A DNA stretch of 64,000 bases from assembly GCF_004378255.1 (NCBI RefSeq), contig NZ_SNQG01000002.1, positions 62,001 to 126,000 on the forward strand. Reading direction: 5' to 3'. Positions 17,031 through 25,252 of the stretch are shown one piece after another. The position numbers and the translations under genes are program-made. Position 1 is the first letter of the stretch, and the number at the start of each line of letters is the position of its first letter. Under the pieces are notes generated by a model that saw nothing but the letters and a program-made list of their open reading frames with translations, searched no databases and was not told the DNA's origin. The stretch comes from Mucilaginibacter phyllosphaerae. Its GTDB lineage: Bacteria > Bacteroidota > Bacteroidia > Sphingobacteriales > Sphingobacteriaceae.

Positions 17031-18203
17031 TCAAATTTTACCGAGTAACTTTTCTAATGCGCTATCCAGGTCGTCGCCGCGCAGGTCTTTGGCTACAATT
17101 TTTCCTTGTGGGTCCAGTAAAAAGTTTTGGGGGATAGATTGCACGCCGTACAAACCTGCTGCCAGGTTGCTCCATCCCTTCAGGTCAGATACATGTGTCC
17201 AGGTAAGGCCGTCGTTTTTAATAGCGGCCAGCCAGGCGGCCTTGCCATCCGGTTTATCTAAGGATACGCCTAAAACGGTAAAGCCTTTAGCTTTGTATTT
17301 GTTGTACATTTTAACCACGTTGGGGTTTTCCTGGCGGCAGGGGCCGCACCACGACGCCCAAAAATCTACCAGTACATACTTACCGCGCAGGGACGACAGC
17401 CTTACCGGGGTACCGTTAACATCGTTTTGCGTAAAATCCGGTGCGGTGGCGCCAATAGATGTTAGTTTAAGCGCATCTATCGCTATTTTTAGCTGCTTAC
17501 CACCTTCGGAGTTTTTAATATCGGCAGATAGCAGGTTGTATAAAGGCTCTACCTCGGCAACATTGGGCGAGGGGCCGCTGACGCTTGAGAGTGCCAGCAG
17601 GCTGATATAGCTTGCCGGATGCGTGGTAATAAAGTTTTTAAGCACAGTTTTCTGCTCGGCCTGCAGGGTTTTGTATTTACCCTGCATGGTGTTTTGGAAC
17701 GCGGCCGAGCGCTGTTGCTCGGCCGTAGCTTTTTGTGCTTCCTGCGCTATCGCTTTGGCTTTATCTATAATTACCTTTAACTGCGTTTTAAGCGCTTTGT
17801 TATCGTCGTTTGTAGGCGAACCTGCCACATCTGCGGTAGCTACAGAATCTTTACCGGCAATGCTGATGTTGCCTTTCTCCAGGAAAAAGCTTAAACCGTC
17901 GGCAGTTTTAGAAGGGCCGCCATCCGGGAAGTTCTGCTCGATATATTTAGCGAACCCCAGGTTTTTATGATCGATAAATATGGATGCATTCACCGGGTCC
18001 ATCACTACCCCATCAAACCTAAATTCGCCGTTAACAATACTGGCCGAATCGGTTACGTTATTGGCGCCCAGGTAATAAACCAGGTAGGCCTTTGCAGGGC
18101 CGGTGATACCGGTAAGCTTGCTTTTGATGGTAAAGGGCTGCGCATTTTGGGCCGACGCCAAAACAGGTAAAAAGGCCGCCACGGCAAACAGAAATTTCTT
18201 CAT
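17031..18203 (-). CDS. TlpA-like thiol-disulfide oxidoreductase with DUF4369 domain (paralogue)
   Basis: This 390-residue protein has the same layout as its downstream neighbour: a signal peptide (MKKFLFAVAAFLPVLASAQ), a DUF4369-like domain (FTIKSKLTGITGPAKAYLVYY), a helical linker and a thioredoxin domain with FWASWCGPCRQENPNVV and QSIPQNFLLDPQGKI. The two proteins are clearly related along their length, so a local duplication is likely. In Bacteroidota such proteins often occur in tandem. The partner substrates are unknown. Confidence 0.9.
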   Translation of the reverse strand: MKKFLFAVAAFLPVLASAQNAQPFTIKSKLTGITGPAKAYLVYYLGANNVTDSASIVNGEFRFDGVVMDPVNASIFIDHKNLGFAKYIEQNFPDGGPSKTADGLSFFLEKGNISIAGKDSVATADVAGSPTNDDNKALKTQLKVIIDKAKAIAQEAQKATAEQQRSAAFQNTMQGKYKTLQAEQKTVLKNFITTHPASYISLLALSSVSGPSPNVAEVEPLYNLLSADIKNSEGGKQLKIAIDALKLTSIGATAPDFTQNDVNGTPVRLSSLRGKYVLVDFWASWCGPCRQENPNVVKMYNKYKAKGFTVLGVSLDKPDGKAAWLAAIKNDGLTWTHVSDLKGWSNLAAGLYGVQSIPQNFLLDPQGKIVAKDLRGDDLDSALEKLLGKI

Positions 18204-18255
18204 TTAAATAATAGGATAAATAAACATAACGTGTAAACGCCTCATGAATTGCAGG

Positions 18256-19437
18256 TTAGTTTAATTTTTGATAGGTGCGCCACCACAGATCGGGCATTTC
18301 GCCGGATACCGCTGTTTTATAATCTTCGTACCGGCAGGGCACCAGATGGAAGCGTTCGTTTTTTGACCCGCCTGTAGGGTAGGGCACCTGCATCCACCAG
18401 CGGTCGCTTTTTTTGCTCTTTACAAATACCAGTTCGTGCTCTTCGTGCTTCAGGCTGGTTTTGTAGATCAGGTACTGCGATTTGGGATTCAGCGGAAAAT
18501 CGCGCTTGCGGTTATAAAAGCCATCTATAAAATACCAAACCATTTGCGATAGCAGCATGGCGGTTTGCCCGTTGGTATCATAAGCCGGGTTAAACTCGTA
18601 AAAACCTATAGAGGTAAGCTTATCGCTGAAACCGGCATACCGGCAGATCTGGCAGGCCTCTTCGCCATAAAACCCGTTTGGTTTGGCATTGGCATTACCG
18701 GCCGCATCTGATGAGCGGATGGCCCCCATATCAAAGCTAACCATATTGGCATTGCGGATGATGGGCTCGGCCACGGCTATGTTCTGGGTAAGTTCGCCCA
18801 GGCGGTGTACATCAAAGTACAATTTATCCATCACCCGTAAACTGTCCTGGCTGGCAAAATAGGTTTGATAGCCCATATTGCTGTAGTTGAAAAGGTAATT
18901 GGGCTCGTGCAGGAATACTTTATTAAGATAGGCCGCAGAGGTGGTTTCAATGCTTTCGTGGAAACCATCGTCGTCCAGGTCAAACATCGCATCTACCACC
19001 AGCAGGTCTACCTTTTGCTCCAGGTTTTCGTAGCCCAGGTACTGGGCGTAGGTAAGGTCCTGCCCGCCGCCGATGATCAGGGGAACAATATCTTTTTTGA
19101 TCAGTTCTTCTACCACCGTTTTTAGGGCGTAGTAGGTATCTGTAACGGTTTCGCCGCGGGCGATGTTACCCAGATCAACTATTTTGGTGGTGTAACTGCC
19201 TTCGTGCAGCTGGTACAATTTTTCGCGGATGTAATCGGGGCCTAAGCCGCAACCGGGGTTATTGATGGCATTGCGGTCGTCCATTACGCCAATAATGGCG
19301 ATGTCGGTTTTTTCTTCCAGATCCGGAAAATCAACCGAATGATGATTGATCTTATCGCCCAGCTGGCTGGTGAAGTATCCATTTTTCGGTGTGATCTTTT
19401 TAAGATCTATCGGTGTAAAAAAATCAGCTAAAGACAT
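18256..19437 (-). CDS. Arginase/formimidoylglutamase-fold protein with degraded metal site
   Basis: This 393-residue protein has the ureohydrolase (arginase) fold: AIIGVMDDRNAINNPGCGLGPD near the N-terminus, PLIIGGGQDLTYAQYLGYE, LLVVDAMFDLDD and NMVSFDMGAIRSSDAAG. Arginases bind two Mn ions through GGDHS, DAHxD and SFDxDxxDP. Here the first His is Gln126, the DAH His is Met151 and the second Asp of SFDxD is Gly238. Catalysis by the usual route is therefore doubtful. The start at 19437 is chosen because upstream codons translate the repeat tract. It is divergent from the epimerase. It may be a structural or regulatory pseudoenzyme. Confidence 0.85.
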   Translation of the reverse strand: MSLADFFTPIDLKKITPKNGYFTSQLGDKINHHSVDFPDLEEKTDIAIIGVMDDRNAINNPGCGLGPDYIREKLYQLHEGSYTTKIVDLGNIARGETVTDTYYALKTVVEELIKKDIVPLIIGGGQDLTYAQYLGYENLEQKVDLLVVDAMFDLDDDGFHESIETTSAAYLNKVFLHEPNYLFNYSNMGYQTYFASQDSLRVMDKLYFDVHRLGELTQNIAVAEPIIRNANMVSFDMGAIRSSDAAGNANAKPNGFYGEEACQICRYAGFSDKLTSIGFYEFNPAYDTNGQTAMLLSQMVWYFIDGFYNRKRDFPLNPKSQYLIYKTSLKHEEHELVFVKSKKSDRWWMQVPYPTGGSKNERFHLVPCRYEDYKTAVSGEMPDLWWRTYQKLN

Positions 19438-19442
19438 GTTTT

Positions 19443-19743
19443 TGATGTGCGAATATGCAGATGTGCAAATGTGCAGAAAAAAATAGATGTGCAGATGGGT
19501 AGATGTGCAAATATGCTGATGATAGATGTGCGGATGTGCAGATAGGTAGATGTGCATATTTTGCAGATGTGCGGATAGGTAGATGTGCAAATATGCAGAT
19601 ATGTGAATTTTGAATGGGAAGCCAATTCAATCATTTAATATAATTTTCTTATCATCTGCACATCTGCATATTTGCACATCCGCACATCTATCATCCGCAC
19701 ATCTAATTTGCACATCCTCACATTTAATAACACATTTGCATAT
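19443..19743. repeat. Long TGTGCAGATG/CACATCTGCA repeat tract, inverted halves
   Basis: About 160 bases of degenerate TGTGCAAATATGCAGA units (19443-19608) are followed by about 90 bases of the complementary CACATCTGCATATTTGCACA type (19655-19743). Together they fill the divergent gap between the arginase-like gene and the epimerase gene and could fold into a large imperfect hairpin. In-frame extensions of both genes into this tract give His/Cys/Ile-rich nonsense sequence. Confidence 0.8.
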
Positions 19744-20710
19744 GATCTTAGTAACTGGTGCAACAGGGTTTTTAGGGGCCGAATTAGCAAAGGAACTTAT
19801 CCTGCGCGGAAACAACATCCGCTGCACTAAGCGGTCATCATCATCCATCCCCCAAATACTGCAGCCTTATGCCGCTAAAATTGAATGGGTTGATGCCGAC
19901 CTGATGGATTTTGACGCGCTCGAGATGGCATTGGAAGGTATTACACAGGTTTATAATTGTGCGGCGTTTGTATCGCTGAAACAGGCCGATAAAGAACCGA
20001 TGATCCGTACCAATGTACGCGGCACCGCCAATTTGGTTGATATTTGTGTTGAAAAAGGTATGCGTATGGTGCATACCAGTTCGGTAGCGGCCGTGGGCGA
20101 AGCTAAACCGGGAGAACTGATCACCGAAAACCATCACCTGGATTCGTCAACAGAAAACGACGGCTACGCGATATCTAAACTGGAAAGCGAGATGGAGGTT
20201 TGGCGCGGTATTGCCGAAGGGCTGGACGCGGTTATTGTAAACCCCACCATCATTATCGGTGCCAGTGCAGGCACGGCAGGCAGCGGGCAAATTTTTGAAA
20301 CTGTACGCCAAGGCCTTAAATTTTATACCGGCGGTACTATTGGTTTTGTAGATGTGCAGGACGTGGCCAAATGTATGATAGCCCTGATGGAAACCGATAT
20401 CAGCGGCGAGCGTTATATCATCAATGCCGAAAACCGCCCTTATAAGCAAATTTTTGAAGAGATAGCCGTTTGTTTCGGCGTAAAACCACCCGCCACGCTT
20501 GCCAAACCCTGGATGATGGAACTGGCCTGGCGCGGGGCATCTGTATTAGGGTTTTTAACCGGCAAAGCGCCTGCCCTTGATAAAACCAGCGCCCGCGCAG
20601 CATCTGTAACCCGCGAGTTTGATAATAGTAAAATTAAAAAAGCCATTGGTTTTGAGTTTAAGCCCGTGAGCGAAAGTATAAAGGAGATTTGTATAACGTT
20701 GAGGCATTAG
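19742..20710 (+). CDS. NAD-dependent epimerase/dehydratase family protein
   Basis: This 322-residue extended short-chain dehydrogenase begins MILVTGATGFLGAELAKEL, the Rossmann TGxxGxxG motif. It has the S-x(n)-YxxxK catalytic layout (VHTSSVAAVGE and YAISKLESEMEVWR) and NPTIIIGAS. The C-terminal half (GTIGFVDVQDVAKCMIALME, YIINAENRPYKQIF) is typical of the NAD-dependent epimerase or dihydroflavonol-reductase-like branch. The true substrate is not determinable. The start at 19742 is chosen because it opens the Rossmann strand; upstream codons are repeat-derived. Confidence 0.9.
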   Translation: MILVTGATGFLGAELAKELILRGNNIRCTKRSSSSIPQILQPYAAKIEWVDADLMDFDALEMALEGITQVYNCAAFVSLKQADKEPMIRTNVRGTANLVDICVEKGMRMVHTSSVAAVGEAKPGELITENHHLDSSTENDGYAISKLESEMEVWRGIAEGLDAVIVNPTIIIGASAGTAGSGQIFETVRQGLKFYTGGTIGFVDVQDVAKCMIALMETDISGERYIINAENRPYKQIFEEIAVCFGVKPPATLAKPWMMELAWRGASVLGFLTGKAPALDKTSARAASVTREFDNSKIKKAIGFEFKPVSESIKEICITLRH

Positions 20711-20730
20711 TTATTGCTGGTTGGTAAGCT

Positions 20731-20896
20731 TACTCACCCCGACGTCGCTGCGCTTGTCGTCCCTCTTCTGTTGGAGAAAATAACGATGATATGGGGGGTA
20801 GAGACGCGATACTTCGCGTCTCCCTTACTTCGCGTCTCCCTTACGCAAATCCAGTTTGATAATCCAGTCGGGGGACGCGAAGTATCGCGTCTTTAC
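20731..20896. repeat. Composite repeat: CTCACCCCGAC unit and GACGCGATACTTCGCGTC hairpins
   Basis: A CTCACCCCGACGTCGCTGC unit (20731-20770) matches the class at 3638. It is followed by a GTAGAGACGCGATACTTCGC hairpin at 20798-20824 and a 16-base tandem duplication (20811-20826 and 20827-20842). An inverted copy of the hairpin unit lies at 20871-20896. It fills the gap between the convergent epimerase and rlmD genes. Confidence 0.7.
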
Positions 20897-20917
20897 AATT
20901 TCTGATGACAAAAAGAA

Positions 20918-22342
20918 TTACTTCCTTAACTGCAACAACACCACATTCTCTACGTGCTGGGTATGCGGAAACATATCTACGGGCTGGATCTTAACGGTAT
21001 CATACTTTTCTTTCAGCACCAGCAGGTCGCGGGCCTGGGTAGCGGCATTGCAGCTTACATACACAATTTTTTCTGCTTCTATCTCCATCAAACGGGCCAC
21101 CACATCGGCATGCATGCCGGCGCGTGGCGGGTCGGTGATGATCACATCCGGTTTGCCGTGCTCCACCACAAAATCATGCACTAGCACATCCTTCATATCG
21201 CCGGCGTAAAACTTAGTGTTGGTAATATCATTAATCTGCGAATTTACCTTAGCATCTTCAATGGCAGATGGCACGTACTCTACCCCTACCACCTGGCGTA
21301 CATGGCCGGCCACGAAATTGGCGATGGTACCGGCACCGGTGTAAAGATCATAAACCAACTCGTCGCCGGTAAAACCTGCAAAATCGCGGGTTATTTCGTA
21401 TAGGCGCAGGGCTTGTATAGAGTTGGTTTGATAGAATGATTTGGGGCCAACCCTAAAACGCACTACTTTGCCATTGGCAGCGGGCATTTCTTCGTGAATA
21501 AATTCGGGGCCGCGCCATGCTATTACTTCCTGGTCAAAAATGGTATCATTCATTTTTGTGTTCAGGATATACAGCAATGATGTTACCTGCGGGAATGCAG
21601 CATCCACATAGTTCATCAGCAAATTTACCTGCTCTTCATCCGTGTGCGCAAAAACTACGATCACCATGATCTCGCCTGTGGATGAAGTACGGATGATGAG
21701 GTTACGTAAGGCACCCGTATGAGCACGCACATCGTAATAGCTAATGCCATTTTCTTTGGCGAAAGCGTTGATGCTGTTCCGCAGATCGTTTGAGGGCTCG
21801 GCCTGTAGGTAGCAATGGTTAATGTTCAATATCTTATCAAAACGGCCGGGGATATGGAAACCCAGTGCGTTCATATCCAGCGTTTCGTCTTCGCGGCTTT
21901 CGCCATCGTACAGCCAGCGTTTGTTAGAAAAAGTATATTCCAGTTTATTGCGATAGTACCTGTCGGCAGGCGAAGGCACAATGGCATCCATGTGTTCCAC
22001 ATCTATTTTGGCAATGCGGGTAAGCGCATCGTGCACGGCTTTTTGTTTAAACTTTAGCTGCGCATCGTAGGTCATGTGTTGCCATTTGCAGCCGCCGCAG
22101 GTGCCAAAATGCTCGCAAAAAGCAGGTACGCGATATTCTGATGGGGTGATAAGTTTAGTGATCTTGGCCTCGCCAAAGCTTTTTTTACTGCGGTAAACCT
22201 CTACATCTGCCACATCGCCGGGAACGGCCTTTTCTATAAAAAGCACAAAATCTTCGGCTTTGCCCACACCCTTGCCTTCTTCGGCAATATCAATAACAGT
22301 TACGTTCTCAAAGAACTTAGGTTTTTTTGCAGATCTACTCAT
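20918..22342 (-). CDS. rlmD: 23S rRNA (uracil-C5)-methyltransferase RlmD-type
   Basis: This 474-residue protein is a class I SAM-dependent RNA m5U methyltransferase. Residues 10-70 form a TRAM domain (VTVIDIAEEGKGVGKAEDFV). An iron-sulfur cluster region follows (FCEHFGTCGGCKWQHM, Cx5CxxC). The SAM-binding core contains LVYDLYTGAGTIANFVAG and TDPPRAGMHADVV. The catalytic cysteine motif is YVSCNAATQARDL and the C-terminus contains DMFPHTQHVENVV. The family includes RlmD, RlmC and TrmA; the iron-sulfur and TRAM parts favour RlmD, but the exact target base is inferred. Confidence 0.92.
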   Translation of the reverse strand: MSRSAKKPKFFENVTVIDIAEEGKGVGKAEDFVLFIEKAVPGDVADVEVYRSKKSFGEAKITKLITPSEYRVPAFCEHFGTCGGCKWQHMTYDAQLKFKQKAVHDALTRIAKIDVEHMDAIVPSPADRYYRNKLEYTFSNKRWLYDGESREDETLDMNALGFHIPGRFDKILNINHCYLQAEPSNDLRNSINAFAKENGISYYDVRAHTGALRNLIIRTSSTGEIMVIVVFAHTDEEQVNLLMNYVDAAFPQVTSLLYILNTKMNDTIFDQEVIAWRGPEFIHEEMPAANGKVVRFRVGPKSFYQTNSIQALRLYEITRDFAGFTGDELVYDLYTGAGTIANFVAGHVRQVVGVEYVPSAIEDAKVNSQINDITNTKFYAGDMKDVLVHDFVVEHGKPDVIITDPPRAGMHADVVARLMEIEAEKIVYVSCNAATQARDLLVLKEKYDTVKIQPVDMFPHTQHVENVVLLQLRK

Positions 22343-22518
22343 CAGGCTGCAAAGTTAATAAATTAGTGATTAGTTGATTTGTGCATAGTGATCAGGAAAA
22401 GACAATTAGAAATTGTATAGATCCCGCCCCTTAAATGGGGTGGCAATGAAAATAAATGAGCAAAAGAATTTCCAGCCCGCCTACTATTGTTGGCGACTAA
22501 CAAGTAATGTTGTTGTTT

Positions 22519-22626
22519 TCAGATAAACAGGTGCAAGATATCGTTCCAAAAAGTATCCGGTTCGGTGTCTTCCTTATCAAACTGTTCGTCTATCAATTCA
22601 GAAAATTCAGTTAGTTCCCTACTCAT
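22519..22626 (-). CDS. Candidate small protein of 35 residues
   Basis: An ATG-initiated frame of 35 codons encodes a strongly acidic peptide (MSRELTEFSELIDEQFDKED, then EPDTFWNDILHLFI). It could form an amphipathic helix with a hydrophobic C-terminal end. Its ATG lies 19 bases after a full TAnnTTTG element with a TTG at a 20-base spacing, an unusually complete promoter for a random frame. It stands alone in a gap of about 630 bases between rlmD and the ferritin-like gene. I do not recognise the family, and translation is unproven. Confidence 0.4.
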   Translation of the reverse strand: MSRELTEFSELIDEQFDKEDTEPDTFWNDILHLFI

Positions 22627-22645
22627 GGCGCTAATTTTTACTATG

Positions 22646-22677
22646 CAAACATAATATTTTTTATACCAAAAACCAAA
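22646..22677 (-). promoter_or_regulatory. Promoter for the 35-residue gene
   Basis: On the minus strand, a TTG (22674-22676) is followed after 20 bases by TATGTTTG (22646-22653), a perfect TAnnTTTG. The leader to the ATG at 22626 would be about 16 bases. Confidence 0.45.
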
Positions 22678-22756
22678 ACGGTATTTTGAAATTTATGAAC
22701 AAAAGTTTAATAAATAATCGATTGTATAATGCATTATTCAATCGATTATTTTCATG

Positions 22757-22943
22757 CATCATGGGGACTATCGCTTTGTAGCTCATGGAAAAAAACAATA
22801 GTGCCTTGTAGAGGCTACCTTTTTTTCCATGAGCCAAAGATAAGCCGCTTACCTATCAGATTATAGGGTAGACCCTACGGGGCAATAATCAAGGTTTATT
22901 ATACTACAAAGCGGTAGCCCTTACAGGGCAGCAAAGCATGATG
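22757..22943. repeat. MITE-like element with nested inverted repeats
   Basis: The element is bounded by CATCATG (22757) and its inverse CATGATG (22937-22943). Inside, a perfect 15-bp arm (22781-22795 with 22820-22834) extends through a two-base bulge by five more pairs. A CGCTTTGTAG unit (22772-22781) is inverted at 22904-22913. A third small palindrome (TAGGGT-AG-ACCCTA) lies around 22865-22878. There is no coding frame. The layout suits a non-autonomous element or a structured RNA. Confidence 0.55.
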
Positions 22944-22977
22944 ACATACAGCCAATGAATCTTACAGCTAATGAATC

Positions 22978-23730
22978 TTAATTTCCGTATTTAAAAATCA
23001 TTTTTTGATAATCTGAAGGCGGGGCCGTTATGGCACTAATGGTTTTCTTATACTTATACTGCATCTTTTTTACATACATATCAAACGTTACACCGCCTGC
23101 CATAAACAGTTTTTTGTGTCCGTACCAAACCAACAGCGACGTGGCATGGAAAAAATGCTTGTAAGCCATCTTGCGCCAGGTTTTAGAAAAGTTTGATTTA
23201 CCATCGAATATAATAGCCAGGCGTTCTGTTTGGAAGGTAATGTGTGGGGCTTCGTCTATTAGGATGTCGGTACAGATATCTTTTAATAAGCGGCAGTTAG
23301 TAGCATCTTTAAGGGCCTGGTAAAAGATCTGGGCGGTACTTTCTACCACAATAACAGCAAGCGTCCATAACTCCATATTCGTATTGAAATAGCGCACTTT
23401 ACGGAACAGCGTATCTCCCCAGTCTTTTTTTACCCGCTGCTGGCCTATTTTATCGATATACCTGCCCAGGTTATTACCATGCTTTTGCTCTTCTTTAATA
23501 AACAGGCGTACGGCATCCACATAGTCCGGGTCGCCCAGGTGAAAGGCGTACTTTGTTGAAGCGGCTATCAGGTGCTCCCCTTCGGATGTTTCGCCCAGTT
23601 GCCAGGCCTGCAGCGATGGCAGGATGGCTGCGATCTCGTCCTGTGTTATTGCCGGCGCGGTGTTCCAGTTAATTCTTTTGTGGCGGGCATTTGCCTGGAA
23701 ATACCCTATCCAATAATTGCTTGTATGCAT
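22978..23730 (-). CDS. Ferritin-like di-iron protein
   Basis: This 250-residue helical protein carries two ExxH motifs: KEEQKHGNN (E81/H84) and LIDEAPHITF (E160/H163). Further candidate carboxylate ligands are Glu52 and Glu130 (AVIVVESTAQIFYQ). This is the four-helix-bundle ligand pattern of ferritin-like di-iron proteins. Such proteins act as oxygenases, oxidases or iron-handling proteins; the reaction here is unknown. The start at 23730 is used because the upstream 24 codons lie in an inverted repeat. It follows creD on the same strand, but a hairpin in the gap may separate the transcripts. Confidence 0.75.
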   Translation of the reverse strand: MHTSNYWIGYFQANARHKRINWNTAPAITQDEIAAILPSLQAWQLGETSEGEHLIAASTKYAFHLGDPDYVDAVRLFIKEEQKHGNNLGRYIDKIGQQRVKKDWGDTLFRKVRYFNTNMELWTLAVIVVESTAQIFYQALKDATNCRLLKDICTDILIDEAPHITFQTERLAIIFDGKSNFSKTWRKMAYKHFFHATSLLVWYGHKKLFMAGGVTFDMYVKKMQYKYKKTISAITAPPSDYQKMIFKYGN

Positions 23731-23750
23731 CGTTTTTTTGATGTTTGTTG

Positions 23751-23839
23751 TCTGAACTCGAATTAAACGAATTAAGGAATGAATAGAATTAGGTAAAGGC
23801 ATTCTGAAAATTCTTTAATTCGTTTAATTCGGGTTCAGA
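23751..23839. repeat. Inverted repeat between creD and the ferritin-like gene
   Basis: Bases 23751-23775 match the reverse complement of 23815-23839 at 24 of 25 positions (core AATTAAACGAATTAA). It may act as a transcription terminator after creD or be an interspersed element related to the one at 4731-4825. Confidence 0.7.
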
Positions 23840-23843
23840 TTAT

Positions 23844-25199
23844 TTATTGTTTGTCCCAATTTATTTTGCGCGAGAAATACATCAGCAGGGCAATGATGAC
23901 AAACAGGGCTATACTGCCTATCAGCAGGGCCAGGTCTTCTAACTGGATGATCACGAAAATGAATGTGTAAATGATAGAAAGGATCAATGCAAATAAGCCT
24001 GCAGCACCTTTGTTTTTAAGCAGCGATGCAATGAATACCGATACCAGCCCCACCGTAAATACAGATGCAATAAGGTAGGCGTAGTTGTAGCCCACCTGTT
24101 CTGAAAAGGATAGCAACAAGGTGTAATAGATGATCATGGCGGCCCCTATCAGCACATAGTTAAAGGCATGGATGCGTTGCTTGCGGATAAGCTCGGTAAG
24201 GAACAGCGATACAAACGTTAACAAGATAATGAGGATGGCATATTTACTGGTGCGGGTTATCTTTTGGTACTGGTCTACCGGCAGGCGCAGCTTTACCCCA
24301 AAGGAGGCGTTGGCTTCTTTCTTTTCGTCGGTAAGTAAATTGTTATCGTTAACCCATTGCTGCGGGTAAGGCCTGTTGTAATACAAAACGCGCCAGTTGG
24401 CCTTAAAGCCGCCGCTATCTACCTGGCGGGTATCCGGCAGGTAGCGCCCATCGAAACTCGGGGTACCCCATTTGCCGCTAACCTCCACATCTGTAGTTTT
24501 GCCCAGGTGTAAAAAGTGCAGGTCCTGGCTGCCTTTCAAATCCAGCGTGTAATCAAAGGTAAAGGCGCCTTCTTTGGTACCGGTTAAATTAATATCTGCC
24601 TTTAAACCGTTATTAAATACATCTTTACTATTAAAAGAGGGGGCGGCAGCTACCTGCATGCCGGCTGCGTTAATGACCGGGTTGTTTTTTAACCCCTTTA
24701 AATCGCTGATGCTAAACTCCAGCCGGGCTTTATCCAACATCAGCTGATCGGGTGTTAAGGATGCACCTGCGGCATCGGTTTTGGCAAAGTTGCCCGCTAT
24801 GTGGATGCTGGAATTATAAACCACCGTTTCGAACATCCCGCGGTGCAGTACCTCGGGTATTACATTGGCTTTTATCTTTAAGTTTTCGGGCAAAATGTAC
24901 AGGTTCTCTACCACTTCTTTAAAGCTTTCTTTCTTATCGACATCAACCGACTTAATGATTTTGCGGTATGGGATGATAAGCACCGGCCCCTTTACCATCT
25001 GGCTGCCCGACCACTGCCCGGCTACTTCATTAACGATCTGGTCCTGCCGGCCCGAGCGTTCGCGGATCAGATCGCCGATGAGCACCGAGGGGATCATCAA
25101 TACCAATATCAGTATGCCAATAAAAATCAGTTTTACGGTGATCGATTCCTTGAACCAATCCATAATGCCTTTAAGCGGGTTTTGTTGTTCTTGTATCAT
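23844..25199 (-). CDS. creD: Inner-membrane protein CreD
   Basis: This 451-residue protein matches the CreD (cell envelope integrity) family. It has one N-terminal transmembrane helix (KLIFIGILILVLMIPSVLIG), then the signature ERSGRQDQIVNEVAGQWSGSQ and GPVLIIPY. A large periplasmic beta domain of about 230 residues follows, and a cluster of about five C-terminal helices. In Proteobacteria CreD is controlled by CreBC and affects envelope stress and colicin tolerance. No CreBC pair is here; instead a winged-helix regulator lies just upstream and an operator-like palindrome sits 17 bases before this start. The start at 25199 is preferred; an in-frame one at 25229 falls inside the palindrome. Confidence 0.92.
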   Translation of the reverse strand: MIQEQQNPLKGIMDWFKESITVKLIFIGILILVLMIPSVLIGDLIRERSGRQDQIVNEVAGQWSGSQMVKGPVLIIPYRKIIKSVDVDKKESFKEVVENLYILPENLKIKANVIPEVLHRGMFETVVYNSSIHIAGNFAKTDAAGASLTPDQLMLDKARLEFSISDLKGLKNNPVINAAGMQVAAAPSFNSKDVFNNGLKADINLTGTKEGAFTFDYTLDLKGSQDLHFLHLGKTTDVEVSGKWGTPSFDGRYLPDTRQVDSGGFKANWRVLYYNRPYPQQWVNDNNLLTDEKKEANASFGVKLRLPVDQYQKITRTSKYAILIILLTFVSLFLTELIRKQRIHAFNYVLIGAAMIIYYTLLLSFSEQVGYNYAYLIASVFTVGLVSVFIASLLKNKGAAGLFALILSIIYTFIFVIIQLEDLALLIGSIALFVIIALLMYFSRKINWDKQ

Positions 25200-25210
25200 T
25201 TGATTAATTG

Positions 25211-25234
25211 AAAGTACTTTGAATTGCAAAGTGA
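25211..25234. promoter_or_regulatory. Operator-like palindrome upstream of creD
   Basis: AAAGTACTTTG is followed after five bases by CAAAGT, so ACTTTG-N5-CAAAGT forms a dyad (25216-25232). A near-identical element lies at 26198-26221 before the first gene of the cluster. The adjacent winged-helix protein is the likely ligand. Confidence 0.55.
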
Positions 25235-25252
25235 ATAGGTAAAAAAATATAG

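Noticed and set aside
19437..19590. Longer N-terminus for the arginase-like gene (in-frame to 19590)
   Set aside because: The extra codons translate the TGTGCAGATG repeat tract into His/Cys/Ile-rich sequence with no homology signal; MSLADFF at 19437 is the natural start.
19610..19741. Longer N-terminus for the epimerase gene
   Set aside because: Same repeat tract; the Rossmann strand opens directly at MILVTGATG (19742).
22446..22526. A 26-codon plus-strand frame starting MKINEQKNF
   Set aside because: No promoter or ribosome-binding support, and it abuts the better supported minus-strand small frame.
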